DNA of 64,000 nucleotides from Fragilaria crotonensis. Taxonomy: Eukaryota > Bacillariophyta > Fragilariophyceae > Fragilariales > Fragilariaceae. The translations under genes were made by a program, and so were the position numbers. Positions 33,542-43,458 of the stretch are shown here, one piece after another (positions within the stretch are counted from its first letter, which is position 1; the number at the start of each line of letters is the position of its first letter). The notes under the pieces are model-generated. The model worked only from the letters and a program-made list of their open reading frames with translations, was not told the DNA's origin and searched no databases. The DNA is taken from contig JAKSYS010000031.1 in assembly GCA_022925895.1 (NCBI GenBank), positions 62,001-126,000 on the forward strand. Direction: 5' to 3'.

Positions 33542-35002
33542 CTACGACTCGGGAACGGATGAGAATTCCACTGGAGGGTCGCTACTCGAGTTTCTCTTCT
33601 CCCGCGTCAGAGCGGCATCGACAATCTCAAGGATTGCCCTCAAACGGCCGGCGGAATCGGCCACGTAACGTTGGTACACTTCGAGACCCTTCTTTCGCAT
33701 CCGACATCGAGTTTCATCAGGAATGGCACGAAGGATCTCAATCGTTTCGTTCACACGCCCTTGTGGGATCAGAACCGCCACTTCAGTCCAATCCACCACA
33801 TCTCTGTTGTACGGAAGGACCCAGCCATCCGCATAGACAACGGGTATGGCGCCGGATGACAGAATCTCGGAGAAGCGGACCGAGTACAAGCAGTCCCCTC
33901 TGGGGGGATCCTACGAAGATGGAATTCATCAGAAGTCTGTAAAAGTTGTCCTGAGTCTGGTTTTCTGGTGCCACTGGTGTCAACACTTTACCGCCCAACG
34001 CATTGGATGGGTGTCCTGCCCATAATGATCGACCTGAAACACGGCATGGATTCCCCCCTTCCCATGAAGGGGTTTAAAGAACTTGTGGAACTCAGGAAAT
34101 GGGATTCTTTCTCGTCCCTCGAATGAGAACAGTAAAGACCGAGATGTTTTCTGACATGTCTCGATTTCATCAAGCTGACTTTTATTCAGCGTAACAGCCT
34201 TAACCGGCCATGGTGGTATGCCAAAGTCAAGTGGATAAGTGTCAGACTGGTAAGCGCTCATGTGACCGACAATTAGCTTGGAAAACATTCCTGATACATT
34301 TCGTTCACCCCCAAGACAGTGGTTTCTTGGAGGGCCTTGTCCTTTACAGCTCATGACAACCAGTCGCGAATCAGGTGATGCGAGAGCCGGAGATTGCAGT
34401 GCTCGCACGACCATGGCGCATTCCTTTGAGAAATTGTGTCTTGCGAATGGCTCCCGTCCTCCTTCAAGATCTGCGTTGAACTCATTACCTCCAAATTTTG
34501 GCCAGTGCAGGAGTTGACAAGTATCAAAGTCCAGAAATGCAATTATTGCACGTTCTGGGTCTGGATTTTGTTCGAGGTCTTGCCAGGCGCTCGCATTGAA
34601 TCTCTCGTGAGCAAGGATAGCATCATTGAAGTGTCGCATAGCCTGGCATCTCATGTATGTGCGTCCATTGCGAGGATCAGGGTGGAACCAACCAAAGTTT
34701 GTCATGGTAATTTCTCTCCTGTCACGTTCCCGGTCGCGTTCGGCATGTTTTATTCGTTTCACTACGACATCGCCGAATTGTGTCGAAGCCACATTGGGCA
34801 AGTGCTGGAACAACCCGCTGTAAACGAATAGCAATGCGCAACATAGACAAGCTAGTTGCGTCCACCTGCATTGGACGCTTTTACTCTTGGTCATGCGAAT
34901 GGAAAAACCGACATCATTGAAACCACAACTTGTACTGTCATTGCTGCTTGAAGTGCTTGCAAAGGTTTCCGGAGTACTACCTGTAGCACTCGCGGAGGTC
35001 AT
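33542..35002 (-). pseudogene. Tandem GT47 copy broken by two frameshifts
   Basis: A close paralogue of 30199-31665. The N-terminal two thirds reads openly from 35002 (frame open from 35029) with the same TM anchor and luminal region. It then shifts frame at about 34012, where 4 bases are missing relative to the intact copy, and stops at 33980. A second change, one extra G in the run at about 33902, restores the original frame for the last 115 codons (33542-33889). The SPRGD..RFSEIL donor site straddles the damage, so the protein would lack the catalytic C-terminus. The rest is well preserved, so the break is recent or could be an assembly error in homopolymers. Confidence 0.8.
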
Positions 35003-35029
35003 GATTGGCAAATGCTGATACTGCACCAA

Positions 35030-36362
35030 GCCGAAATGAATGTTGTCGCAGTTAGGGGGTTAGAGCTAACAGGTGCAAGTACTGGTACCGGTACTTCGCA
35101 TATCTTGCACTATCATACGATAACACTCGAATTCATTGACACAAGTACGAGTTCAAAACACGAATGGCTGCATGTGCTGCATTGTCGAGTCCGAGTGCGA
35201 ATTGTACTGGAGTTCTGAGTACATCGTACGTCATTCGTTGGGACTTATGACGGATAGCATTTAGCACACGTGTGCTCTGGCAACAGTTACGGAATCCTCG
35301 GAGTACCGCCGACAAAGGTTTCCAACGGAGCATACCTGGTCCTGTCTTAATTCTTAATTTTATAATGGACACTGTTCAAATGCTTTTATGTGCAAACCGT
35401 TGTGACGGTACTGACATATAAATGGTTGTTGCTGACGTATATTATATATGGTTCGCGCTAATATTTTGTATAGGTCAATCTTGCCTGTGGGGTCACGCAG
35501 CGCACATATGCATACGTTTCATATGTGAAGAATCATCAACATACCGTCGTATACATGTGTATAGCGTGCTGACAATCTTCGATCGTCACGTCAGACGTGC
35601 GAGCTCCATCACCAGCATCCTCCTTTGGCTCGCTCCCAACTTGACTCTCTTTTATGTATCTGTGGAATGCAATCCATTTCTTGGATATTATGTTTCAAGG
35701 TGACGGCGGTTACGATGGGTGCATTTGAAATGACGTGAATACTCTAGTTTCTCCATTTCCCAGCTCGGATGAGTCCGAATACTTTATTGGCTCAATTGTC
35801 TCTTACTGGAGTATTATTTGAGATACAGTTGTCTGGGTCCGTCGTTGCCTCAAGTATTTGATGGAACAGCTTTGGACAGAAAGGCAACTGAAAGGAATCG
35901 TTGCAAGGCCATGTCGTTAACACGAAGCCCTAGATATGACCTTGTTCGTTTGGTAATGGCATGAGAACACTTGGAACGCGACAGCAGCAACACAGTATGG
36001 GAGGAGATGAAGCTGTTTTATGCATTGGAATTTTTTCGACTTTGTTGTGCAACGGGGAACATGATCATCATCGTCGAATTGCGAACCCTTGGACAAGCAA
36101 GGAAGCGGAGGCGCAACAGGCGAATTCGCAAGACAAGACGTGTTCCGGTCTGGTCTTCTGGGTACCTTTGACCTTCCCCGGATATGACGACACCAACTCG
36201 TCTTGTGAAACGAACACTACGTGCTCGAGTGGTTCTATTTTGTGAGAGAAGTAGTCGTATACGGTACGGTATGTTAAGTGGGCATTCGTATTTGCGCAAG
36301 GCCATGGGTTTGCTGGCATAATCAACGCAATGAGAACATCTGAATGTCAAGATCGACCTACT
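35030..36362. other. Spacer upstream of GT47 copy and 3' flank of M50 gene
   Basis: No gene seen. The part from about 35911 to 36310 is homologous to 13219-13510, the 3' flank of the chimeric pseudogene, sharing blocks such as ATGGGAGGAG and TTTCGACTTTG. The rest has no feature I can support. Confidence 0.5.
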
Positions 36363-37946
36363 CTATTTAGCAAAGAGGCCTTCGACATCGCCCACTGTAG
36401 TGCTTAGACTGAGCAATAGCAGGAGGAGCACAGCGGCGCTGGTTATGTTTTCTTGCAGCCGTTGATCCACCTTGCGTCTCGATAACGCCTCCACCAAGAT
36501 GAATACCATTTGACCTCCATCCAGAGCAGGTAACGGAAGAGCATTGACAACCGCCAGATTGACACTGATGGCTGCCGCAAACATCAACACGGCAGCTGCA
36601 TCAGATGTCGAAACTACTTCACTACCGGTTTGAATCAAACCAATCGGACCAGAAAGCTTCCCACCCGATCCGCCACCTTTTCCAGGGACCATGGCCGACA
36701 CAAGTTGAGACAAACCTGACGCAGTCTCTTGTGTCAATTCAGTAACGGCTGATCCAGCTATCTTGGTCGCTTCTCCAACGGAATCGCTTCGAATTCTGTC
36801 TATCCGACGAACGTTGGGTCCTAACAGGACACCAATTGCCTGCACTTGACCGTTGGACTTGGGTCGGATAGCCAAATCGATGATAGGGCTTGTGCTCGTC
36901 GTCTCACTGCCAGCCTTGAGCACTTGCAGTTTCAGAGCGTCACCTTCAGGTGTGGCTTGGATTTTGGCAATAAAGTCGTTGATTGCTTTTTGCGACATTT
37001 GCACGGTCAGCGGCTTTGACGTTGCTGTCAGGGGTGTTCCATTAACTTTCAAAATGACATCGCCCTTTTGTAGGAGCCCCACTGCCGCAGCATCTCCTGT
37101 CGGAGTGACACTGACTCGAGCACCGGGCTCCAAGAATGGTTTGGGAAGGCCACTTCCAACTGTAATTTGTCCAAAGTAAATGCAAAAGGCCAAAATGAGA
37201 TTAAAAATGACGCCTCCGGCAATGACAACAGCTCGCTCGGGCCAAGGTCTGTTCTGAAGCAAATCAGGGTCGTCATAGTACTCAATTTCTGTTTTGGTTT
37301 GAGATGCAGCCTCCCGTTTGGGACCAAACTTCTTCCACCACGGCCTTGCCTTGAGTTCCTTTTGCACACGCTCCTCCTCTTGCCGCAACATGTCTTGGTA
37401 CGTCCCAAAGCTCAGAATATCATTGAGTGTACGTTGGAAGGGTGTTTCCGTAACTGAACCTTGTAACATTTTTGCCATTTCGGCTTGTTGCGCCTGTGTT
37501 GTGTTGTAGTGTTCTGGAAATCGGACATACCCACCGAGCGGGAGGGCCCGGAGAGAAAAATCATTCCCAAAGGCCTTCTTGCCGAGCAGTTTCGGTCCGA
37601 CGCCAATGCTGAATTCCTCCACCTTGATGCCCAACGCTCGCGCCGCTAGGTAATGACCGGATTCGTGCACTAGAATGACAGAGGCCAACACGACAATAGC
37701 TCCGATTGGGGATGCGATTGATGACAGGAGCGGGTTCATGACGGCGTTGTGTTGAGTTGAGGAGGATGTGGTGATTTTTCGTGCATTTCGTGAGAGTGAG
37801 TTATGATAGTAGAAATCTGACGACGTGAATCGTCCATGTCTTCCGTTAGCTTGAGCGCTTGGAAGAGGATGTTGGAAGGCGTTCAAAACGCCCAAACTCG
37901 AACCGAGAGTAAGGAGGACGAGACCTCCATGGACGACGCGCATCAT
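36363..37946 (-). CDS. Plastid-targeted M50 (site-2/RseP-type) intramembrane metalloprotease
   Basis: 527 residues. A signal peptide (LVLLTLGSSLGVLNA) ends at Ala-Phe (NAFQHP), the junction typical of diatom plastid presequences, followed by a Ser-rich transit segment to about residue 70. The first TM helix carries HESGH (H94, E95, H98). A PDZ domain lies around 255-340 (GLLQKGDVILKVNG). The second metal motif is NALPLPALDGGQ near residue 468, followed by the last TM segment. RseP/YaeL, cyanobacterial and plant plastid ARASP proteins share this layout and cleave membrane substrates in thylakoid or envelope. All catalytic residues are present, unlike the EGY3-type inactive forms. It is the parent of the decayed copy at 13614-15035. 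Confidence 0.88.
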   Translation of the reverse strand: MMRVVHGGLVLLTLGSSLGVLNAFQHPLPSAQANGRHGRFTSSDFYYHNSLSRNARKITTSSSTQHNAVMNPLLSSIASPIGAIVVLASVILVHESGHYLAARALGIKVEEFSIGVGPKLLGKKAFGNDFSLRALPLGGYVRFPEHYNTTQAQQAEMAKMLQGSVTETPFQRTLNDILSFGTYQDMLRQEEERVQKELKARPWWKKFGPKREAASQTKTEIEYYDDPDLLQNRPWPERAVVIAGGVIFNLILAFCIYFGQITVGSGLPKPFLEPGARVSVTPTGDAAAVGLLQKGDVILKVNGTPLTATSKPLTVQMSQKAINDFIAKIQATPEGDALKLQVLKAGSETTSTSPIIDLAIRPKSNGQVQAIGVLLGPNVRRIDRIRSDSVGEATKIAGSAVTELTQETASGLSQLVSAMVPGKGGGSGGKLSGPIGLIQTGSEVVSTSDAAAVLMFAAAISVNLAVVNALPLPALDGGQMVFILVEALSRRKVDQRLQENITSAAVLLLLLLSLSTTVGDVEGLFAK

Positions 37947-38696
37947 CTCTGAGATCGGCCCGACAAGTCCTTTTGAGCTCTATTAATTTACTGGGAATGG
38001 CGTTGAGTGTTGAGCACAGAAGTGGTCGCGACTTTGCGAACTTATGTCTACTAGTGAAGGGGAGAGAGTTGAAAGGTGGAGTCAAAACTCAGATGCAGTC
38101 GATGTGTTTTGAAGGCTGTTCGATCCGAGGTGTGAGCCTTCCAGATAAGAAGGATGACGTGACGAGGGATTTTTATGCTGTCTCGGTGATTTCGATGCTG
38201 ACTTTCATGCTTCTTTTATCATGCGTGTTCTGGACATACTCCACCAGCACGTATGTCATAGAGTACCAGGTCATGGGTCAAGGTGTCAAGGTTCACCGCA
38301 CGAACGTGCTCAGAATTTGTACCAGGTCATAGTAGTACTCCAGCACCAGGGCAGTACTAGTACTGTAGCAGATTTTATTGGGTACTGTAGTCCTGGAAAC
38401 GGGAAGGATACGGTACCTTTAGAGGGGGGTACAGAAACCTGGAACAACTCGCAGTTAGCAATTCTGGATGTTAACGCCAAGACGTCCCGCCTCGCTCATA
38501 GAATGTCGCGTTGGAGTTACCTTCATTGTTGCCGATGGAATACGTCATCAATTCCGACGATGAGCGGCGCTGCGTTCACCTCGATTACTTGGATATTGTG
38601 ATGGGGCAAGCTTTGTCAATACAGACTAGAAAAGGAGCCATGACGGTCGCGCGACTTTTCTCGCAAGGGAGGGATTCGCTTCAACCATCCTCATTA
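37947..38696. other. Spacer between M50 and XRCC4-like genes
   Basis: No gene supported; GTAC-type words cluster at 38255-38385. Confidence 0.5.
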
Positions 38697-40136
38697 TCAG
38701 TCACCGTCATCGTCATCTCCAAGAATGGCTGCCATTTTCTCCAATTCCAGTCGTCTCTTCTCATCGACTACCGTACGTGAAATTTTGGGTTTGTCATCAT
38801 CTTCTCCAAGAATGGCTGCCATTTTCTCCAATTCCTGCCGTCTCTTCTCATCGACTACCGTGTGAGAAACCTTGGGTTTCTTGCACGGTAATTTAGCCAA
38901 GTCGTTGGATTGTTCGTTAGAGAGAGTGCTTGATGAGCTTCGCTGCCGCTTTGTTGCTGCCAGATCCTGAAACAATTCCTTGGCAGTCGATATACCACCC
39001 AGAGTGGGTACCACGCTTGGTGCAGTCCCCCTTTGACGGCTCGCGGCCGACTTCGGTTGACGTGCGTATGTTGACGTAGAATCTGTTGTTTTCATCCGCA
39101 AATCCCCCTTTTTATTGTTCATCGATTCAGTCCTTGAACCAACGTCCAATGTCCTTTTCGACACCTTCTTCGGCGTTCCCGCTCCTACTGTTGAAACGCT
39201 TTCCTTTGCTTGCGTCGGTATGAATAGATTTCTGGATTGAGGTCCAGCCGCCAGTCGGTCGATGGTCTGCCGATCATACAACAGCTGATCATGATCCGCT
39301 TCCACTCTTTCTGACCGCGCGATTGCCGGGCGACGAGTCGTCGTTGTCATTGGAGCGGAAGAACTGTGTCCTCCGGCTGCCTTGTGTCGATCTTCTAATT
39401 GCTGCAATTCCAATTTGGTTTGGCACAACACGTCGTGCGTCTTCCGGTACAGTACCAAGAAGTTTTGCAAAAGAGCGTCCTTTTCAACTTGCCATGTATC
39501 CTTGGAGAGTTTCTCTGTCGTGTCCTTCCAACCCAGGAGATCCGACTGTACGGAATTGAGGTCCTCCTCAAGAGTTTTGTATTTCTCTTGCTCTCGCCGA
39601 ATGGTTGAACCCAGTATTTGCAGAAGAGGAAAACAAGATGATACGTCACATTGTGCTCGTTGGAGTATTCCAGACCACAGTAACTTTACAATGCCCGTCT
39701 CTAGACGTTGGCGAAGTGTCACCTTGACCCCATCGTCAGGTATGGTTCCATCAACAACTAAAGAAACTCCTTCCATCTCGTGGATGACAAGTTTTGCCAA
39801 AACATCAACCTTTTGAATTTCAGAATCTGATTCCTGATAGACAATCTTGGTATCACAAGGATCAATAGTTCCTTGATAATAATGATGGGGTGTCCCATCC
39901 GAGATTTGGAGTTCTAATTTGCCTTGGACTCGAAATCCAACCAACAAGGCAGGCCTGACTCCGCTGACACCTGAACAGGCATCAGTGGCAACCTCAGGCA
40001 TGCCATTGGTCATTATTGTCGTCAACGCCGCTGTGGTTCGAATCGAAATCTCTCGTGTCCCCAAACATTCAGATGACAATGACTCATGTTGCGCCATCGT
40101 GGACTCGTCGTCGTGATGATTATTTGAAGAATTCAA
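38697..40136 (-). CDS. XRCC4: XRCC4-like non-homologous end-joining factor
   Basis: 479 residues. Residues about 30-180 could form the XRCC4 head domain. Then comes a coiled coil with the family pattern around 205-255: DLLGWKDTTEKL, then VEKDALLQNFLVLYRKTHDVLCQTKLELQQLE, like the XRCC4 stalk that binds DNA ligase IV. The tail is long, basic and Ser-rich, with likely nuclear localisation signals. It ends in two tandem 29-residue units (VVDEKRR.ELEKMAAILG.DDD). XRCC4 holds ligase IV at double-strand breaks in the nucleus. The call rests on the stalk pattern and the overall layout; PAXX or XLF relatives are alternatives. An 87-bp duplication produced the last repeat. Confidence 0.62.
   Translation of the reverse strand: MNSSNNHHDDESTMAQHESLSSECLGTREISIRTTAALTTIMTNGMPEVATDACSGVSGVRPALLVGFRVQGKLELQISDGTPHHYYQGTIDPCDTKIVYQESDSEIQKVDVLAKLVIHEMEGVSLVVDGTIPDDGVKVTLRQRLETGIVKLLWSGILQRAQCDVSSCFPLLQILGSTIRREQEKYKTLEEDLNSVQSDLLGWKDTTEKLSKDTWQVEKDALLQNFLVLYRKTHDVLCQTKLELQQLEDRHKAAGGHSSSAPMTTTTRRPAIARSERVEADHDQLLYDRQTIDRLAAGPQSRNLFIPTQAKESVSTVGAGTPKKVSKRTLDVGSRTESMNNKKGDLRMKTTDSTSTYARQPKSAASRQRGTAPSVVPTLGGISTAKELFQDLAATKRQRSSSSTLSNEQSNDLAKLPCKKPKVSHTVVDEKRRQELEKMAAILGEDDDKPKISRTVVDEKRRLELEKMAAILGDDDDGD
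38719..38892 (-). repeat. 87-bp tandem duplication in the XRCC4-like C-terminus
   Basis: CCAAGAATGGCTGCCATTTT occurs at 38719 and again at 38806, an 87-bp (29-codon) period that stays in frame. It encodes two near-identical copies of an acidic/basic peptide ending ILG(E/D)DDD. Confidence 0.88.
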
Positions 40137-40326
40137 ACTATTACTGCAACTTCAATCTCAAGTTTTGAAGTAGTTTATATGGATGCACACAACTCATTGT
40201 CTCATCACATGCTCGATTGTCATTGTCATCGCACTGGTAAAGGAGGTCGGACAGGACAATGAACAAAACAACGCGAAACCGCTCAATGATCGACGACGTG
40301 CTCCCAGTCTACCCACAGTACTACTA

Positions 40327-40400
40327 GGTACCAGGTACCAGGTACCAGGTACCAGGTACCAGGTACCAGGTACCAGGTACCAGGTACCAGGTACCAGGTA
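40327..40400. repeat. Heptamer array (GGTACCA)x10.6
   Basis: A 74-bp almost perfect run of the 7-bp unit GGTACCA in the divergent spacer between the XRCC4-like gene and the small ORF at 40626. Each unit carries the palindrome GGTACC with a GTAC core. Confidence 0.95.
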
Positions 40401-40625
40401 CGAGTCCTTCGTTCTAGATGTACTGTCTGCAGTATCATGTCATGTAGACAGTCTTTGTATGTACCTGTACTTTGTACTCGGAGTACACAGTTGCAATTTG
40501 AGGGGCAACAGAGAAGATGACAGGGCCGGATTACGCATCATCGTATGCTGTCGACAGATTGCCATTGACTGTCAGGACACTTTGTATACATCATTCACAT
40601 CATTATCATCTACCATTAAAAAACA

Positions 40626-40871
40626 ATGCCGGCCAGCGATGATACCCACGACAATGACAACGACGACAATGATGACGAATTGGAACGACTCGAACGAGAA
40701 TGTGTCGCCATGGTGGCATTGATACGGCAATTGGAACGAGAAGAATTGGAGTATTTACAACAAGCCAAGATTTTGGCTCGTGAAGCCTTATTGTGTGGAT
40801 ACCAACCACATCTCTTGGAAACACCCGCGCCGAAACGACGACGATTAATTATGAAACCAAAAGAAGAATGA
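40626..40871 (+). CDS. Small acidic coiled-coil protein, unknown
   Basis: 81 residues. The Asp/Asn-rich start (MPASDDTHDNDNDDNDD) is followed by a charged helix ELERLERECVAMVALIRQLE with heptad-like spacing, then a basic patch PKRRR that could be a nuclear signal. Codon use looks real and there is no overlapping gene, but I recognise no family. It starts 490 bp from the divergent XRCC4-like gene. It may be a chance frame; transcript evidence would decide. Confidence 0.4.
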   Translation: MPASDDTHDNDNDDNDDELERLERECVAMVALIRQLEREELEYLQQAKILAREALLCGYQPHLLETPAPKRRRLIMKPKEE

Positions 40872-41135
40872 TTACTGTGAACACATGTACTGTGGAGCAT
40901 GTTCACTGTGTAACTCATGACTACAAGCTTGGCATGGTGGAAATATCGGGGTTGAGGAACGATGACAAACGGTGACAATGACGGGAAAAATCATGAGGTG
41001 TGCGACTGTTTCATACGTCGACAGGAAAATTAGTTTCAAGGGCATGGAAAGCCGCAACCTACGAGTAATAGAGCCAATTTGTTCCCTTGTGTCTTGTGTT
41101 TTGATCTAAACTCAAGTAACCTTGATCTGTTTCCC

Positions 41136-41759
41136 TTAAAATGGCCCGACGGCCAACTCCGCCGCTTCACTAATCCAAGGAATCTGATTCGGTTTTTGTC
41201 CTCGCAGATTCGACGACACGGAATACAGAACCATGGTCATGTACGCGTAATACACAAAATTCGAACATGGCTCTAGGAGTGCTCTGGGCAGATCGGAATC
41301 TTGCATGGATCCGGCAATGAGTTCGGGAAAGACGAGCGCAACGTCAATAATGGCCGCTTGTTGGGCATTGAAACGGACTGCCCGACTCATGCTCATGTTA
41401 CCCCGGGTTCCCAAGGTGAGCGCCAAAAAGAAAACAATCGGAGCAAACGGTATGGCTTGGTAGAAATTTTGAATGGGATTGAGCAGATAATCGTCAATGG
41501 TACCCAACAATGGAATTCGGTTGTAAATGTATATGCCAAAGTGATCTCCGTCCAAGAGGGGAAGCAGGTACGGAACACATGATTTAATACGGTCCGTCCC
41601 TTCAATGTTGTCACTATTGCTCCACATCTGGAGTTCATGATGATGTGAAGGAGATCGATACTTTGATAACGGTGAGGAGTGTCGCTGTTGAGCCACGAAT
41701 GCTGTGACAGCTGAGACTTTGATCCACAGCAGAAGAATCAGAAACCGTCGATACATCAT
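41136..41759 (-). CDS. TIC20: Plastid Tic20-like protein import component
   Basis: 207 residues. The signal peptide (FLILLLWIKVSAVTA) ends at an Ala-Phe junction (TAFVAQQ), marking it for the secondary plastid. The mature part has the Tic20 domain with about four hydrophobic helices: SCVPYLLPLLDG, then a helix at PFAPIVFFLALTLG, the conserved MSRAVRFNAQQAAIIDVALVFPE, and a last segment VYYAYMTMVLYSV. Tic20 is a core channel subunit of the inner-envelope translocon. The paired motif LPLLDG with RFNxQQA is characteristic of the family. Length is near that of bacterial and plastid homologues. Confidence 0.83.
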   Translation of the reverse strand: MMYRRFLILLLWIKVSAVTAFVAQQRHSSPLSKYRSPSHHHELQMWSNSDNIEGTDRIKSCVPYLLPLLDGDHFGIYIYNRIPLLGTIDDYLLNPIQNFYQAIPFAPIVFFLALTLGTRGNMSMSRAVRFNAQQAAIIDVALVFPELIAGSMQDSDLPRALLEPCSNFVYYAYMTMVLYSVSSNLRGQKPNQIPWISEAAELAVGPF

Positions 41760-41968
41760 GGTGAACGCTTAGGGCCATCTGCCATCTGGATGAGGTGAGC
41801 AAGTTGAGAGGGAAACAATGTACTCCGAGTAACAAGATACAAGTTTTGAGTCAGTCTACGGAGGACTTCGTATGTGATACTTGTACATCGTACATGTACT
41901 CACGCACCAGCGAGCGCTTTTCATCCAAGGTACAGTGGTACAACTACCGGTACTTGTAGTACGGTTTA

Positions 41969-43267
41969 TATCCTACTATATTATAAATTAATTGTGTGCG
42001 TGTGTGAGTGCGTGCGTCCGTCTGTTACGGAGTATGACCACTCTGGGGTACTGGATCAAATGAATACTGTCTCATACTCGGAGCATAAATGTCATACATG
42101 CATACTGGAGTACTCCGTACGCGATGTCGGTAAGATTTGCATATACGTACATGCGTCAGTGCTATCGTTGTGTTTTAAACAAATTCAGATTTTGAATTTG
42201 TTTTAAACAGTTTAAAACTGTTTAAAACAACTTTGTTTAAAACAGCAACAGTTCACAGTAGTAAGTACTACAGTACTCCAAGTAGTCAAGGACTCGGAGT
42301 AGACCACCAATCAATACGGTTCAAAGCCTTGAGAACAAGACAACAAGGATAACCAAGACAGAAAGGAGCCCTAAGGACTAATCAGCATGAACTTATAATT
42401 GCACTTATGCCTGACAATACTCTGCCTTGTTGCATGCAGGTATCCCACCAACTGAATGGTATGGATCCCCTATAAGTGTCCACTGATAACATCCTTTTGT
42501 CTCACCATTCTTCTTGAATCAAAATGTATTGAATTGTCTGACATGCATCACTTAACTGATGTTCTGCATTTTGATGCTGTTTCAACCTATAAACAGTATA
42601 GTTATGCGATGAGCAATGAGCCTTGTCGATGAAAAAACCGCATCATAACCGTAAAACCATAACCCTAACCTAGATTTCAATTAAACAAATTGTTTTTTTG
42701 AAAGAAAAAAGTTGTTTTAAACAGCTGTTTAAAACAGGGTGTTTTAAACAGCAATTAAACAAACACAACGATAGTCAGTGCGTGCGTCTGTTACGGAGTA
42801 GGACCACTCTGGGGTACTGCACTACTTGCGTATAGTACTGAACTGTACAAACAGTACACACAACCGTGCACAACCCATACCGTACACGTATTCCAAAAGT
42901 CCGACCAATTGGGAGGTACCCACTAGAGTATCCTACTATATTATAAATTAATTGTGTGCGTGTGTGAGTGCGTGCGTCCGTCTGTTACGGAGTATGACCA
43001 CTCTGGGGTACTGGATCAAATGAATACTGTCTCATACTCGGAGCATAAATGTCATACATGCATACTGGAGTACTCCGTACGCGATGTCGGTAAGATTTGC
43101 ATATACGTACATGCGTCAGTGCGTGCGTCTGTTACGGAGTAGGACCACTCTGGGGTACTGCACTACTTGCGTATAGTACTGAACTGTACAAACAGTACAC
43201 ACAACCGTGCACAACCCATACCGTACACGTATTCCAAAAGTCCGACCAATTGGGAGGTACCCACTAG
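41969..43267. repeat. Tandem duplication A+B, one copy split by a MITE
   Basis: A 194-bp block A (41969-42162 and 42929-43122) and a 145-bp block B (42782-42926 and 43123-43267) are each present twice and nearly identical. In the right copy A and B are contiguous. In the left copy they are separated by a 611-bp element plus one extra copy of GTCAGTGC. The blocks are non-coding and GTAC-rich; the start of B repeats part of A (TGCGTCTGTTACGGAGTA). Confidence 0.92.
42163..42773. mobile_element. 611-bp non-autonomous element with TIRs and 8-bp TSD
   Basis: Terminal inverted repeats TATCGTTGTGTTT and its complement at the right end (AAACACAACGATA) flank a non-coding AT-rich interior. The 8-bp direct repeat GTCAGTGC at 42155-42162 and 42774-42781 is a target duplication. 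The intact repeat copy at 43115-43122 shows the unoccupied site. Many copies of GTTTTAAACA or its complement lie inside both ends and probably serve as transposase-binding subterminal repeats. An 8-bp TSD is typical of hAT elements, though the terminal bases are not the classic hAT consensus. Confidence 0.9.
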
Positions 43268-43458
43268 TGTTTATATAAGAGCGTAGTCTTGCAACGTGGT
43301 ACTACTTGTACCGGTACAGCTGGTTTTTCGTTGAAGCGTCCGAACGTAGGTTGTGTACAATTCGTACCATGCACGCATATTATTTCCATATCCTTTATCA
43401 AGTTTTAGTAGCAGCTGTCTCCTGCGACCATAAAAATCCATCTCTGTCGACATGATGA

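Noticed and set aside
32983-33942. A 319-codon plus-strand frame
   Set aside because: Its second half is antisense to the GT47 pseudogene and repeats the antisense frame of the intact copy (30165-30698); no domain of its own.
37973-38601. Plus-strand frames upstream of the M50 gene
   Set aside because: They overlap the start of the M50 gene or GTAC-rich spacer and show no domain or codon preference.
42954-43142. A 62-codon frame present in both A blocks as a duplicated gene
   Set aside because: Both copies are part of the non-coding A+B duplication and the frame has no protein-like features.
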